From: Deltaproteobacteria bacterium
GTDB lineage: Bacteria > Desulfobacterota > Desulfomonilia > UBA1062
Assembly (NCBI GenBank): GCA_015486075.1
Contig: WFSG01000005.1
Span: forward strand, 62,001 to 126,000
DNA: 64,000 nucleotides
Direction: 5' to 3'
Shown here: positions 1 to 9,571 of the stretch, in pieces
Position numbering within the stretch: position 1 is the stretch's first letter
How the letters are laid out: every line of letters begins with the position of its first letter
Notes under the pieces: generated by a model
Told to the model about the DNA's origin: nothing
What the model saw: only the letters and a program-made list of their open reading frames with translations
The model's database searches: none
Made by a program: the position numbers and the translations under genes

Positions 1-31
1 TATCTTCTTTATAACTTGATAGGCAAAAAAG

Positions 32-775
32 ATGCCAGTATTAAGAAATATAAAGCTGACGCTTAGTTATGATGGCACTGACTTCAATGGTTGGCAGCAT
101 CAGAAAGGGTTAAGGACCGTACAGGGCGTTTTGGAGGATGCCTTAGACAAGATTTTCCCGTCTTATTCTAGGCTTGTATCGGCCGGTAGAACAGATGCAG
201 GCGTGCATGCCTTAGGACAGGTTGTAAACTTTTTTACACCCGCCTCCATGGAGACAGGGTCCATAAAGAGGGCACTGAACTCGCTACTTCCTGAAGATGT
301 GTATGTGCGCTCTGCCGAGGATGTTGAGCCGGGTTTCCATGCTAGATTTATGGCGGAATCGAAGACATATGTCTATATTATTGACACTGCTGTAGACATG
401 AACCCGTTCATAAGAAAATATGCCTTGCAAGTATCTGGTAGTCTTGATATCCGTGGCATGGAAATCGCTGCAGGAGCTCTGGTTGGTGAGCATGACTTTT
501 CTTCGTTTATGGGATCAGGTTCATCTGTAAAGACAGTGACAAGGAAGGTTTTTGTCTCGACGGTGTTCGTGAAGGGAAGCAGGGTATATTACATAATACG
601 TGGTAGTGGCTTCTTGAGGCATATGGTAAGAAACATAGTGGGTACTCTTATCAAGGTAGGACAGGCAAAAATTGATCCTGAAGATATTGTGTATATAATG
701 AATGCAAGGGATAGAACAAAGGCAGGACCAACAGCTCCGCCCCAGGGGCTGTACTTGCTGGGAGTAAGTTATTAG
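32..775 (+). CDS. truA: tRNA pseudouridine(38-40) synthase TruA
   Basis: TruA converts uridines 38-40 of the tRNA anticodon stem to pseudouridine in the cytoplasm. The 247-residue length fits the family. The catalytic motif AGRTDAGVHA is at residues 51-60, with the nucleophilic Asp at 55. An N-terminal LSYDGTDFNGWQ segment and a C-terminal FLRHMVRNIVGTL segment are also family signatures. ATG at 32 is used; the upstream purine stretch is a weak ribosome site. The next gene begins about 10 bases after the stop. The gene is complete. Identification is firm from motifs. Confidence 0.97.
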   Translation: MPVLRNIKLTLSYDGTDFNGWQHQKGLRTVQGVLEDALDKIFPSYSRLVSAGRTDAGVHALGQVVNFFTPASMETGSIKRALNSLLPEDVYVRSAEDVEPGFHARFMAESKTYVYIIDTAVDMNPFIRKYALQVSGSLDIRGMEIAAGALVGEHDFSSFMGSGSSVKTVTRKVFVSTVFVKGSRVYYIIRGSGFLRHMVRNIVGTLIKVGQAKIDPEDIVYIMNARDRTKAGPTAPPQGLYLLGVSY

Positions 776-785
776 GGAGGTGAAT

Positions 786-1517
786 ATGAGAGGAGTGGTT
801 CTTGCGGGAGGTCTAGGCACCAGGTTGTATCCTTTGACAAAGGTCACGAACAAGCACCTTTTACCGGTATATAATAAGCCCATGATATACTATCCCATTG
901 AGACGTTGACCAATGCCGGTATCGAGGATATCCTTGTGGTAACGGGTGGAAATAATGCCGGGGATTTCTTAAGATTGCTGGGAAACGGAAAGGCCTTTGG
1001 CCTTAAGCGGCTCCATTACGCGTACCAGGAAGGAGAGGGTGGTATAGCAGAGGCCCTTGGTCTTGCCGAGGCCTTTGCAGAAGGGCATCCCATCTGCGTG
1101 GTTCTAGGTGATAATATCATAGAAAAGAACATAGTGAAGGCCGTGGAGGCTTACATGCAGGAAGCAAGAGGAGCAAGGATTATGTTGAAGGAGGTGGAAG
1201 ATCCAAGAAGGTTCGGCGTTCCAGAGATTGAAGGCAATAGGATCGTCTGTATAGAAGAAAAACCTGAGCACCCAAAGAGCAATTATGCTGTGACAGGCAT
1301 TTACATGTACGATGCAAGGGTGTTTGATATCATAAAGGGCCTGAAACCCTCTAATAGGGGGGAGCTCGAAATAACAGACGTGAATAACGCATACATAGAG
1401 ATGTCAGAGATGCAATGGTCTGTGCTAGATGGTTGGTGGACAGATGCAGGTACAATAGAAAGTCTGCTTAGGGCAGGCAACTTGGTTGCGAAGACAGGGG
1501 CAAACAAGCTTCACTAG
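786..1517 (+). CDS. rfbA: Glucose-1-phosphate thymidylyltransferase, short form
   Basis: A nucleotidyltransferase predicted to make dTDP-glucose from dTTP and glucose-1-phosphate, the first step of dTDP-deoxysugar synthesis for surface glycans. It opens with the VVLAGGLGTRLYPLT nucleotide-binding loop, followed by KHLLPVYNKPMIYYP and VLGDNII (metal-binding Asp). At about 243 residues it is the short form, lacking the C-terminal extension of the usual ~290-residue RmlA. ATG 786 is preferred over the in-frame GTG at 780 because that GTG is part of the GGGAGGTG ribosome site. rfbB and rfbD follow. The exact sugar-1-phosphate preference is inferred. Confidence 0.9.
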   Translation: MRGVVLAGGLGTRLYPLTKVTNKHLLPVYNKPMIYYPIETLTNAGIEDILVVTGGNNAGDFLRLLGNGKAFGLKRLHYAYQEGEGGIAEALGLAEAFAEGHPICVVLGDNIIEKNIVKAVEAYMQEARGARIMLKEVEDPRRFGVPEIEGNRIVCIEEKPEHPKSNYAVTGIYMYDARVFDIIKGLKPSNRGELEITDVNNAYIEMSEMQWSVLDGWWTDAGTIESLLRAGNLVAKTGANKLH

Positions 1518-1569
1518 GAAGCGTAAAAGCAATTCTTCATGAGGCCTAAAAAGTAATAGGGGTTTTAAG

Positions 1570-2586
1570 ATGAAGGTTTTGATAACAGGGGGATGCGGCT
1601 TTATCGGTAGTAACCTTGTGAGGTACTGCCTCGAGAGGTACAGCGACTGGGAGATAATAAACCTAGATCTTCTAACGTATGCTGGAAACTTGGAGAATAC
1701 AGAAGGACTCGAAGATGCCTACCCGGGCAGGTATACCTTGGTCAAGGGAGACATAGCCGACAGGGTCCTCGTCGCAGACCTTTTTGATAGATACAGTATA
1801 GACCTGATTCTCAACTTGGCAGCAGAATCCCACGTGGACAGGAGCATAAAGGATGCCAGCGCATTTATGAGGACAAACGTAGTGGGCACTCAGATCTTGC
1901 TGGATGCAGCGATAAGGCATGGAACAGGACGATTTGTACAGATCTCAACCGATGAGGTCTACGGTAGTCTTGGCAAGGCTGGTAAATTTACAGAGGATTT
2001 GCCTCTAGAGCCCAATAGTCCGTATTCTGCATCGAAAGCATCGGCTGACCTCCTTGTCAGGGCTTATATAAAGACATATGGCTTGGATGCAATAGTCACC
2101 AGGTGCTCGAACAATTACGGGCCATACCAGTTCCCGGAAAAGTTGATACCACTCATGGTTATAAACGCATATAATAACAAGGAGTTGCCGGTATACGGGG
2201 ATGGAAGAAACGTGAGGGACTGGATACATGTTAAGGACCATTGCAGGGGTATATGCATGGTTGCCTTGGATGGTAAGCCTGGAGAGATCTATAACATGGG
2301 TGGGAGAGCAGAAAAGGAGAACATTGAAATAGTACGGGCTATCCTTGCTTACATGGGCAAGGACGAAGGCCTGATCCGTTTTGTCAAGGACAGGCCAGGC
2401 CACGATTTCAGATATGCAATGGATTTTTCAAAGATCGAAAGTCAACTGGGATGGCGACCCGAGATAGACTTTGAAGAGGGACTAAGGTCCACGGTGGATT
2501 GGTACCTAGGTCATAAGACCTGGTGGGAGAAGATCATATCCGGCGAGTATATGAGATATTACGAAAGGATGTATGGCAATAGATGA
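1570..2586 (+). CDS. rfbB: dTDP-glucose 4,6-dehydratase
   Basis: An extended short-chain dehydrogenase that converts dTDP-glucose to dTDP-4-keto-6-deoxyglucose with bound NAD. The Rossmann motif GGCGFIGSN is at residues 7-15. The diagnostic dehydratase motif STDEVYG (catalytic Asp128-Glu129) and the YxxxK pair Tyr152/Lys156 are all present. The length of 338 residues is normal. Its stop overlaps the start of rfbD by four bases (ATGA), implying translational coupling. It acts after rfbA in the same operon. Confidence 0.95.
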   Translation: MKVLITGGCGFIGSNLVRYCLERYSDWEIINLDLLTYAGNLENTEGLEDAYPGRYTLVKGDIADRVLVADLFDRYSIDLILNLAAESHVDRSIKDASAFMRTNVVGTQILLDAAIRHGTGRFVQISTDEVYGSLGKAGKFTEDLPLEPNSPYSASKASADLLVRAYIKTYGLDAIVTRCSNNYGPYQFPEKLIPLMVINAYNNKELPVYGDGRNVRDWIHVKDHCRGICMVALDGKPGEIYNMGGRAEKENIEIVRAILAYMGKDEGLIRFVKDRPGHDFRYAMDFSKIESQLGWRPEIDFEEGLRSTVDWYLGHKTWWEKIISGEYMRYYERMYGNR

Positions 2587-3437
2587 GGGTTATTGTAACT
2601 GGTGCAGGTGGACTGGCTGGTAGGGAGGTTGTAACATGTTTTAGCACGGCAGGACACGAGGTGATACCAAGGGCCCATGAAGATCTAGATATTACAAATT
2701 ATGAAGCTCTGCGTAGCCTTATCATAGAAAGTAGGCCAGATTGGGTTATTAACTGCGCTGCATACACCAACGTGGATGCATGCGAGGACCATGAAGATTT
2801 TGCATACAGCGTAAATGGAAAGGCACCTGGAATGATGGCAGGGATTTGCAAGGAGTGTGACATAAGGTTATGTCACATAAGCACGGATTATGTATTCGAT
2901 GGCACAAAATCAACCCCCTATACTGAGGATGACAAGCCCAGCCCTCTGAACACCTACGGCAAAAGCAAGCTCTATGGTGAAACAGAGATAGAGCGCAACA
3001 TGGATCATTATTTGATAATAAGGACCCAGTGGCTTTTTGGCCCAGGGGGAGCCAATTTTGTGGAGAATATACTTAACCTTGCTAGGCAGCGGAAGATAAT
3101 AGAGGTCGTTGATGACCAGAGAGGGTGCCCCACCTATTCAAAAGACTTGGCATCGGCCTTGCTTACGCTTGTTGAAATGGGCGCAGAAGGCATTTACAAC
3201 GTATCAGGGAGCGGAGATGCAACGTGGTACAAACTGGCCAAGAAGGCTATAGAATATGCAGGGCTAGACACCAAGGCGGTCCCGGTTGAAACTTCTAGAT
3301 TCCCAAGGCCAGCTGCAAGGCCTAAAAACAGTGTTCTTTCCAAGGATAAATTCAAACGTTTAACCAGCATGGAACTACCCTTATGGAAAGATTCCCTTAA
3401 AGATTATATACAGGGCTTTTTGCTAAAGGCCGATTAA
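2583..3437 (+). CDS. rfbD: dTDP-4-dehydrorhamnose reductase
   Basis: An NAD(P)H-dependent reductase expected to form dTDP-L-rhamnose from the 4-keto intermediate. It has an N-terminal VTGAGGLAG Rossmann loop, the family signatures NCAAYTNVDACE and STDYVFDG, and the YGKSK catalytic pair Tyr125/Lys129. Its 284 residues match RmlD. It overlaps rfbB by four bases. The 3,5-epimerase RfbC, which normally acts between RfbB and RfbD, is not in this operon or elsewhere in the window. Either rfbC lies elsewhere or the pathway ends in another deoxysugar. Confidence 0.9.
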   Translation: MRVIVTGAGGLAGREVVTCFSTAGHEVIPRAHEDLDITNYEALRSLIIESRPDWVINCAAYTNVDACEDHEDFAYSVNGKAPGMMAGICKECDIRLCHISTDYVFDGTKSTPYTEDDKPSPLNTYGKSKLYGETEIERNMDHYLIIRTQWLFGPGGANFVENILNLARQRKIIEVVDDQRGCPTYSKDLASALLTLVEMGAEGIYNVSGSGDATWYKLAKKAIEYAGLDTKAVPVETSRFPRPAARPKNSVLSKDKFKRLTSMELPLWKDSLKDYIQGFLLKAD

Positions 3438-3458
3438 AAAGACAAGGCGAGAGTCAAT

Positions 3459-4403
3459 ATGTCTAGGTATATGATTACAGGGGGTGCAGGTTTCATAGGT
3501 TCGCACCTAACGCACAGGTTGGTTGAGTCCGGGGAAGATGTTGTTGTCTATGACAATCTTTTTTCCGGGAGCCTTTCTAACCTGCAAGATATCCTTGATG
3601 ATATAAAGTTCAAGGAAGCAGACATAAGGGACAAGGACAGCCTTCTCAGAAGCCTGAGGGGATGCGATTACGTGATACATTTAGCCGCGGTTGCCTCTGT
3701 GCCCCTATCGCTGGAAAGGCCTGTGTTTGCACACGAGGTAAATATAACTGGTACTCTCAATGTATTGATAGCGGCTAGGGATGCTGGCGTAAAAAGGGTG
3801 ATCTTCGCATCCAGTTCTGCCGTTTACGGCGACCAGGCCCCTGGACGCCCGAAGACAGAGACAACACATCTCAGGCCACTTTCTCCTTACGGGTCTCAGA
3901 AGCTGGCCGGGGAGTGCTACATGAGGAACTTTTATGATTGCTATTCTCTGGAGACTGTAAGCCTCAGATTCTTCAATATCTTTGGCCCGAGGCAGGATCC
4001 TAATTCAGAGTATTCGGCGGTAATTTCAAAGTTCATGAAACGCCTTATTGCAGGCCAGAGACCAGTGATCTACGGCGATGGAAAGCAGTCTAGGGACTTC
4101 ACCTACGTTGATGACGTGGTTAATGCAGTCCTCCTTGCTTTAAGGACAAAGACCGCCAAGGGGGATGTCTTCAACATAGCAAGGGGAGAGGCAATCTCCC
4201 TGCTTCGACTCATAGGTGCTTTGGAGATAATAACTGGGCAAAATATTGAGCCGGAATTTGCTTCCCCAAGGACGGGAGACATAAGACATTCTTGGTCAGA
4301 TATATCCCTTGCCCGCCAGAAACTTGGATATACGCCAGGCGTGGACCTTATTGATGGTCTTTCCAGGACATTCTCTTATTTCACTGAGGAAGAAAAAAAG
4401 TGA
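3459..4403 (+). CDS. NAD-dependent nucleotide-sugar epimerase (GalE/WbpP-like)
   Basis: An extended SDR predicted to be a UDP-hexose or UDP-N-acetylhexosamine C4-epimerase for surface polysaccharide precursors. It has the NAD-binding loop [10 protein letters not shown], an [10 protein letters not shown] segment carrying the catalytic Ser/Thr position, and the pair Tyr144/Lys148 in YGSQK. The segments [11 protein letters not shown] and [16 protein letters not shown] are typical of WbpP/Gne-type enzymes. It is 314 residues long and follows the rfb genes after 21 bases. Its last base overlaps lepA (TGATG). Substrate choice cannot be read from sequence alone. Confidence 0.85.
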   Translation: MSRYMITGGAGFIGSHLTHRLVESGEDVVVYDNLFSGSLSNLQDILDDIKFKEADIRDKDSLLRSLRGCDYVIHLAAVASVPLSLERPVFAHEVNITGTLNVLIAARDAGVKRVIFASSSAVYGDQAPGRPKTETTHLRPLSPYGSQKLAGECYMRNFYDCYSLETVSLRFFNIFGPRQDPNSEYSAVISKFMKRLIAGQRPVIYGDGKQSRDFTYVDDVVNAVLLALRTKTAKGDVFNIARGEAISLLRLIGALEIITGQNIEPEFASPRTGDIRHSWSDISLARQKLGYTPGVDLIDGLSRTFSYFTEEEKK

Positions 4404-6190
4404 TGAAAAACACAAGAAATTTTGCCATAATTGCACACATAGACCATGGTAAATCTACCCTCGCTGACAGGTTAATGGAATATACAGGGCTTTTGAGAGG
4501 GGGGGCTGAGCAGTACCTTGACAGGATGGATCTGGAGAGGGAAAAGGGTATAACCATAAAGGCCCAGGCGGTCAGGATGCCATACAGGGCTTTGGATGGA
4601 AAGGAATACATACTCAATCTTATTGATACACCAGGGCATGTGGACTTCTCGTACGAGGTATCAAGGTCTTTGGCTGCGTGCGAAGGGGCGGTTCTCCTTG
4701 TGGATGCAGTCCAGGGAGTAGAGGCCCAGACCGTTGCAAATGCATTCCTTGCCTTGGAACAGGATCTGGAGATGATCCCTGTAATAAACAAGGTTGACCT
4801 TCCATCGGCTAGGCCTGATGTGGTCAGGGCCGAGATTGAGGAAATGACAGGGCTTGATGCCGGTGATACAATATTGATATCTGCAAAGAACGGCACAGGT
4901 ATACCTGACGTACTAGAGGCGATTGTTAAAAGATGTCCTGCACCGCAAGGTGAAATAGACGCGCAATTCTCTGCCCTTATATTCGATTCGTGGTTTGATC
5001 CTTACCAGGGTGTGTTTGTTCTTTTTAGGGTAGTACAGGGCAGGGTGAATAAGGGCATGCGGATACGTTTTATGGCAACAGGGGCAGAGCATGAGGTGCT
5101 TAACCTGGGTGTTTTTTCGCCAGATGCTGTGTACGTAGATAAGCTTAGTGCAGGGGATGTAGGTTTCTTAAGTGCATCAATAAGAAACATAAAAGACGTG
5201 CTTGTAGGTGACACCATAACCGATGCTAGGGAGCCTGTTGGTAAACCTATACCGGGTTTCAAGCGGATAAAGCCCATGGTGTTCGCTGGCTTGTACCCAG
5301 CGGATAACGTGCAGTACGAAGAGCTAAGGGATGCACTGGAGAAGCTTGCGTTGAATGACGCCTCGCTTTTTTACGAGCCAGAAAGCAGTACTGCTTTGGG
5401 TTTTGGATTTCGTTGTGGTTTCCTTGGCCTGTTACACATGGAGATAGTACAGGAGCGGCTCGAGAGGGAATTTGACCTTAACCTCATAATAACCGCTCCC
5501 ACTGTGGTATACAGAATAGTCAGGACAGATGGCAAAATAATGGAGATACAGAACCCATCGGAGATGCCCGAACCCCAGTTCATAAGCCACATAGAGGAAC
5601 CTTACATCAGGACGTCCATACATACCCCCTCTGAGTATGTTGGCCCCATACTTTCTCTTTGCACCGAAAGGAGAGGTATACAGCGCGAAATACAGTACTT
5701 CGCAGGCGATAGGGTGATAATGGTATTTGATTTGCCTTTAAACGAGGTTGTGCTTGATTTTTTTGGCAGGCTGAAGGCAGTAAGTAGGGGATATGCATCC
5801 ATGGACTACGAGCCAATAGGTTACAGGGAATCGAAGCTCGTGAGGTTGAGCATACTTGTGAATAAAGAACCTGTTGATGCATTGTCCTCCATAGTACATA
5901 GGGACATGGCCTACAAACGGGGTAAGGAGCTAGTATCCAGGATAAAGCAGTCTATACCAAGACAGTTGTTCGAGGTGGATATACAGGCAGCTATTGGGAG
6001 CAGGGTCATAGCAAGGGAAACCGTGAAGCCCTTGAGGAAGAATGTAACGGCAAAATGCTATGGTGGTGACATAACTAGGAAAAGAAAGCTTCTCGAGAAG
6101 CAGAAGGAAGGCAAGAAAAGGATGAAACGACTGGGCAAGGTGGAATTGCCACAAGAAGCATTTTTGGCAATACTGAAGGTGGAGGGCTAA
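4403..6190 (+). CDS. lepA: Translation elongation factor 4 (LepA)
   Basis: A membrane-associated translational GTPase that can back-translocate stalled ribosomes. The G1 loop AHIDHGKST lies near the N terminus, G2 in [12 protein letters not shown]3 in DTPGHVDF and G4 in NKVD. The unique LepA C-terminal domain ends in the basic segment [21 protein letters not shown]. The length of about 595 residues is standard. ATG 4403 overlaps the previous stop as TGATG; an in-frame GTG sits three bases upstream. The 3' end supplies the GGAGG ribosome site for lepB, a common lepA-lepB arrangement. Confidence 0.97.
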   Translation: MKNTRNFAIIAHIDHGKSTLADRLMEYTGLLRGGAEQYLDRMDLEREKGITIKAQAVRMPYRALDGKEYILNLIDTPGHVDFSYEVSRSLAACEGAVLLVDAVQGVEAQTVANAFLALEQDLEMIPVINKVDLPSARPDVVRAEIEEMTGLDAGDTILISAKNGTGIPDVLEAIVKRCPAPQGEIDAQFSALIFDSWFDPYQGVFVLFRVVQGRVNKGMRIRFMATGAEHEVLNLGVFSPDAVYVDKLSAGDVGFLSASIRNIKDVLVGDTITDAREPVGKPIPGFKRIKPMVFAGLYPADNVQYEELRDALEKLALNDASLFYEPESSTALGFGFRCGFLGLLHMEIVQERLEREFDLNLIITAPTVVYRIVRTDGKIMEIQNPSEMPEPQFISHIEEPYIRTSIHTPSEYVGPILSLCTERRGIQREIQYFAGDRVIMVFDLPLNEVVLDFFGRLKAVSRGYASMDYEPIGYRESKLVRLSILVNKEPVDALSSIVHRDMAYKRGKELVSRIKQSIPRQLFEVDIQAAIGSRVIARETVKPLRKNVTAKCYGGDITRKRKLLEKQKEGKKRMKRLGKVELPQEAFLAILKVEG

Positions 6191-6193
6191 AAA

Positions 6194-6823
6194 TTGGCTA
6201 AGGAAGTGGAAAAGAAAAAAAGCGCGGCAAGGGAATGGTTAGATGCCCTTATTTTTGCCATAATTCTAGCATCCATAATAAGGGCATTTGTTGTTCAGGC
6301 ATACAGGATACCATCTTCCTCCATGGAGGATACCATACTTAAGGGAGACCATATACTAGCAACAAAGTATAATTACGGGCTAACCATACCCTTTACAACG
6401 CATAAGCTGTGGGGAAAAGGCTGGCTTCCTAAGAGAGGGGACATAATAATCTTTACCTTTCCTCTCAATCATGCCATGGATTTTGTCAAGCGAGTGGTAG
6501 GACTGCCTGGGGATACAATACAAATCAAGGACAAGATCCTGTACGTAAATGGCAAGAAGTACGTGACAGGCCACGAGAAATACACGGATCCGTACATTAT
6601 CACAGAAGGCAAGGGAAAGGTAAGGGATAATTACGGCCCTGTAAAGATAAAGAAAGGCCATGTCTTCGTAATGGGTGATAACAGGGATCAGAGCTATGAT
6701 AGCCGTTTCTGGGGGCAGTTGCCCGTGGAGAACATCAAGGGAAAGGCTTTGCTCATCTACTTTTCATGGGATAGCGTGCATCATCGGATCAGGTTCTCCA
6801 GGATAGGCCATATTTTGCGTTAG
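6194..6823 (+). CDS. lepB: Signal peptidase I
   Basis: A membrane serine protease that removes Sec and Tat signal peptides on the outer face of the inner membrane. One N-terminal membrane helix spans roughly residues 16-36. The catalytic Ser43 lies in IPSSSMEDT and the general-base Lys99 in DFVKRVVGLPGD. Box E is MGDNRDQSYDSRFWG. The gene starts with TTG at 6194, eight bases after a clear GGAGG. It follows lepA by three bases and precedes pyrR by nine, so it is probably cotranscribed with both. Confidence 0.96.
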   Translation: MAKEVEKKKSAAREWLDALIFAIILASIIRAFVVQAYRIPSSSMEDTILKGDHILATKYNYGLTIPFTTHKLWGKGWLPKRGDIIIFTFPLNHAMDFVKRVVGLPGDTIQIKDKILYVNGKKYVTGHEKYTDPYIITEGKGKVRDNYGPVKIKKGHVFVMGDNRDQSYDSRFWGQLPVENIKGKALLIYFSWDSVHHRIRFSRIGHILR

Positions 6824-6832
6824 GAGGCCTTC

Positions 6833-7369
6833 ATGCAGGACGTTTTCATGGGTTCAGAGGAGATTCAGGGGATAATAGCGGGGCTTGTAGACGCAATGGA
6901 AAAGCACTTCAGCTCCTGGAATGACGTGTGCTTCATAGGGATACGACAGGGAGGGGTCCACGTTGCACGGCACATAGTGAAGGCCTTGAAAGGAAGAGGA
7001 ATAAATGTTCCCCTCGGTGTCCTTGACATATCCCTTTACAGGGATGACATATCCAGGAGGCTGTTTTACCCAGAGGTCAAGGGCACTGACATACCCTTTG
7101 ATTTAAATGACATGCGTATAATACTAGTGGATGACGTTCTATGGACAGGTAGGTCTGCCAGGGCTGCCATAGACCACATAGTGGATCTGGGAAGGCCAAA
7201 AAGGATATACCTCCTAGTCCTTTTTGATAGGGGTGGTAGGGAGATACCCATACAGCCAGATTTCGTGGGTAGAAAGGTGGATTTAGAGCCAACCAAGCTG
7301 ATCAAGTTGATAGTACCAGAGGATGGTAAAGGCATAGGTAGTGTTGTGGTGACGGAGTTGGTGGGATGA
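6833..7369 (+). CDS. pyrR: PyrR: pyr regulator / uracil phosphoribosyltransferase
   Basis: A type I phosphoribosyltransferase-fold protein. In Gram-positives PyrR binds pyr mRNA attenuators in response to UMP/UTP, and it has weak uracil phosphoribosyltransferase activity. The PRPP-binding motif IILVDDVLWTGRSA is at about residues 96-109. FIGIRQGGVHVARH and DISLYRDD are PyrR-typical. Its 178 residues match the family. It overlaps pyrB by four bases. Only nine bases separate it from lepB, leaving no room for a leader attenuator directly upstream, so its regulatory role here is uncertain. Confidence 0.92.
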   Translation: MQDVFMGSEEIQGIIAGLVDAMEKHFSSWNDVCFIGIRQGGVHVARHIVKALKGRGINVPLGVLDISLYRDDISRRLFYPEVKGTDIPFDLNDMRIILVDDVLWTGRSARAAIDHIVDLGRPKRIYLLVLFDRGGREIPIQPDFVGRKVDLEPTKLIKLIVPEDGKGIGSVVVTELVG

Positions 7370-8295
7370 TCTGGAACCACAAGGACCTGATAAGTATTCA
7401 GAATCTGGAAAGAGAAGAGATAGAGAATATACTAGAGATGGCCACTTCTTTCAAGGAGATATCGACAAGGGAAATAAAGAAGGTCCCTACGCTTAGAGGT
7501 AAGACCGTTGTACTCCTGTTCTACGAACCTAGTACCAGGACCAAGCTTTCCTTTGAGATCGCGGCAAAGAGGCTTAGTGCGGATACAGTGTCATTGTCGG
7601 TTTCAGGATCTTCCTTTGAAAAGGGAGAAACCATTATGGATGCTACAAGAAACGTCATGGCAATGGCTCCTGATTGTATCATAATAAGGTACCCGTATGC
7701 TGGCACTCCCGAGAGGTTAGGCAAGGCACTGCCCTGCTCGGTTATAAATGCAGGAGACGGCTTTCACGAACATCCCACGCAGGCTCTGCTGGACATGTAT
7801 TCCATAAAGGAGCGTTTTGGACGTCTAGATGGTCTAAACATAGCCATCGTGGGCGATATAATGCATTCAAGGGTGGCGAGATCAAACGTCTATGGAATGA
7901 AAAAGCTGGGGGCAAAGGTTGTCCTGGTTGCGCCAAGGACTCTGCTGCCCGTGGGTGTTGAGGCCTGGGGGGTGGAGGTGTCTAGTGACTTTGATCCAAT
8001 AATACCTGATATGGACATTATCATGATGCTTAGGGTCCAGAGGGAGAGGATGAAACAGTGCTTTTTCTCGGATGAAAGGGAGTACACGGTGTTTTATGGC
8101 CTGGACATGCCGAGGATAAAGAAGATGAAGCCTGATGCTATAATAATGCATCCAGGTCCTTTTAACAGGGGGGTTGAGATTACGGGTGACATTGCCTATT
8201 CACCGAGATCTGTGATTTTCAGGCAGGTCGAGAACGGTGTTGCCGTACGCATGACGTTACTCTACCTATACCTCGGAGGTGCCCATGTGGATTAA
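7366..8295 (+). CDS. pyrB: Aspartate carbamoyltransferase catalytic subunit
   Basis: Condenses carbamoyl phosphate with aspartate, the committed step of pyrimidine synthesis. The carbamoyl-phosphate loop STRT is at residues 56-59 and HPTQALLDM is the second substrate motif. The 309-residue length is usual. No pyrI regulatory subunit follows; pyrC starts inside the 3' end instead. Overlaps at both ends (four bases with pyrR, eleven with pyrC) indicate one transcript and translational coupling. Confidence 0.96.
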   Translation: MIWNHKDLISIQNLEREEIENILEMATSFKEISTREIKKVPTLRGKTVVLLFYEPSTRTKLSFEIAAKRLSADTVSLSVSGSSFEKGETIMDATRNVMAMAPDCIIIRYPYAGTPERLGKALPCSVINAGDGFHEHPTQALLDMYSIKERFGRLDGLNIAIVGDIMHSRVARSNVYGMKKLGAKVVLVAPRTLLPVGVEAWGVEVSSDFDPIIPDMDIIMMLRVQRERMKQCFFSDEREYTVFYGLDMPRIKKMKPDAIIMHPGPFNRGVEITGDIAYSPRSVIFRQVENGVAVRMTLLYLYLGGAHVD

Positions 8296-9571
8296 GAGCG
8301 CAAGGATCGTTGATCCTGGGCAGCAACTGGATTTCACGGGTAATATACACATAGAAAAGGGCAAGATTAAGGCAGTGGAGAAAGCATCCTCCCCTATGCC
8401 TGGCACTATGCACGAAGAGGTCATAGACGCAAGAGGTCTATGGGTGTTCCCTGGCATCATTGACATGCATGCCCATCTGAGGGAACCAGGTTACGAATAC
8501 AAGGAAGACGTTTACACCGGGAGCCTTGCAGCAGCGGCTGGTGGAGTAACAACGGTTGTTTGTATGGCAAACACAGAGCCAATTAATGATAACCCATCGG
8601 TTACAAAATATATCCTAGATAAGGCAGAAGAGGCTGGTCTTGTAAGGATATTACCTGCGGGTGCTGTGACTAAGGGACAGGAAGGGAAGGTTTTGTCTGA
8701 AATGGGGCTTATGAAAAAGGCAGGTATTGTGGCGGTCTCTGATGATGGAAAGCCTGTTGAAGATACATCTATCATGAGGAGGGCGCTAGAGTATGCTGCC
8801 ACGTTTGGTCTATTGCTTATATCCCATTGCGAGGACAGAAGGCTTAGCGAGGCCGGGGTGATGAACGAGGGTGCGCTATCTTCCGAGCTGGGTCTTCCCG
8901 GTATACCGTCTGCGGCAGAAGAGGTCATGGTCGCAAGGGACACCATTATTTCTAGCTACACGTCATGCCCGGTCCACATAACACATGTCTCGACGCAAGG
9001 TAGCTTAGAGATAATAAGAAATGCAAAGGCAAAAGGCATAAAGGTGAGTTGTGACGTAACACCCCACCATCTTTTGCTGGATGAAACAAGGCTATATGAC
9101 TACGATACAAATGCCAAGATGTACCCTCCTCTAAGAACGGGTGCCGACAGGAAGGCCTTGCTACAGGGTCTTGCTTCCGGGGTGATTGATGTAATAGCAA
9201 GTGATCATGCTCCGCATGCAAGGGACGAGAAAGACCTTGATTTTGACGTTGCCCCTTTTGGCGCCATTGGCCTTCAGACCTTGCTTCCCGCAGTACTGAG
9301 ACTTCATTTCGATTACGGCCTGGGCCTGATGCAGGTACTCTCCCTAGTCACGGTGAACCCCGCCCGTCTACTGGGTATAGATGGTGGAACATTGAAACCC
9401 GGGTCAAGGGCCGATATAACCATAGTGGATCCAAGTACAAACTGGACGCTTTCTGAGGACATGATCATGTCCAAGTCAAAGAACAGCCCTTTTCTGGGGG
9501 AGACCTTTAGGGGAGAAGTAGTGTACACGATCTGTAATGGACAGATTGTCTACCGTAAAAATGGGATCTAG
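8285..9571 (+). CDS. pyrC: Dihydroorotase
   Basis: A zinc amidohydrolase that closes carbamoyl-aspartate to dihydroorotate. The metal-binding H-x-H (His62, His64 from ATG 8285) lies in IDMHAHLREPG. Further motifs are ISHCEDR, HITHVSTQGS and the catalytic SDHAPH. At about 428 residues it is the type I, long form that associates with PyrB in many bacteria. ATG 8285 is chosen because the upstream GGAGGTG is its ribosome site, and the in-frame GTG at 8279 lies inside that site. Its 3' end overlaps the convergent AhpD-like gene by four bases. Confidence 0.95.
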   Translation: MWIKSARIVDPGQQLDFTGNIHIEKGKIKAVEKASSPMPGTMHEEVIDARGLWVFPGIIDMHAHLREPGYEYKEDVYTGSLAAAAGGVTTVVCMANTEPINDNPSVTKYILDKAEEAGLVRILPAGAVTKGQEGKVLSEMGLMKKAGIVAVSDDGKPVEDTSIMRRALEYAATFGLLLISHCEDRRLSEAGVMNEGALSSELGLPGIPSAAEEVMVARDTIISSYTSCPVHITHVSTQGSLEIIRNAKAKGIKVSCDVTPHHLLLDETRLYDYDTNAKMYPPLRTGADRKALLQGLASGVIDVIASDHAPHARDEKDLDFDVAPFGAIGLQTLLPAVLRLHFDYGLGLMQVLSLVTVNPARLLGIDGGTLKPGSRADITIVDPSTNWTLSEDMIMSKSKNSPFLGETFRGEVVYTICNGQIVYRKNGI

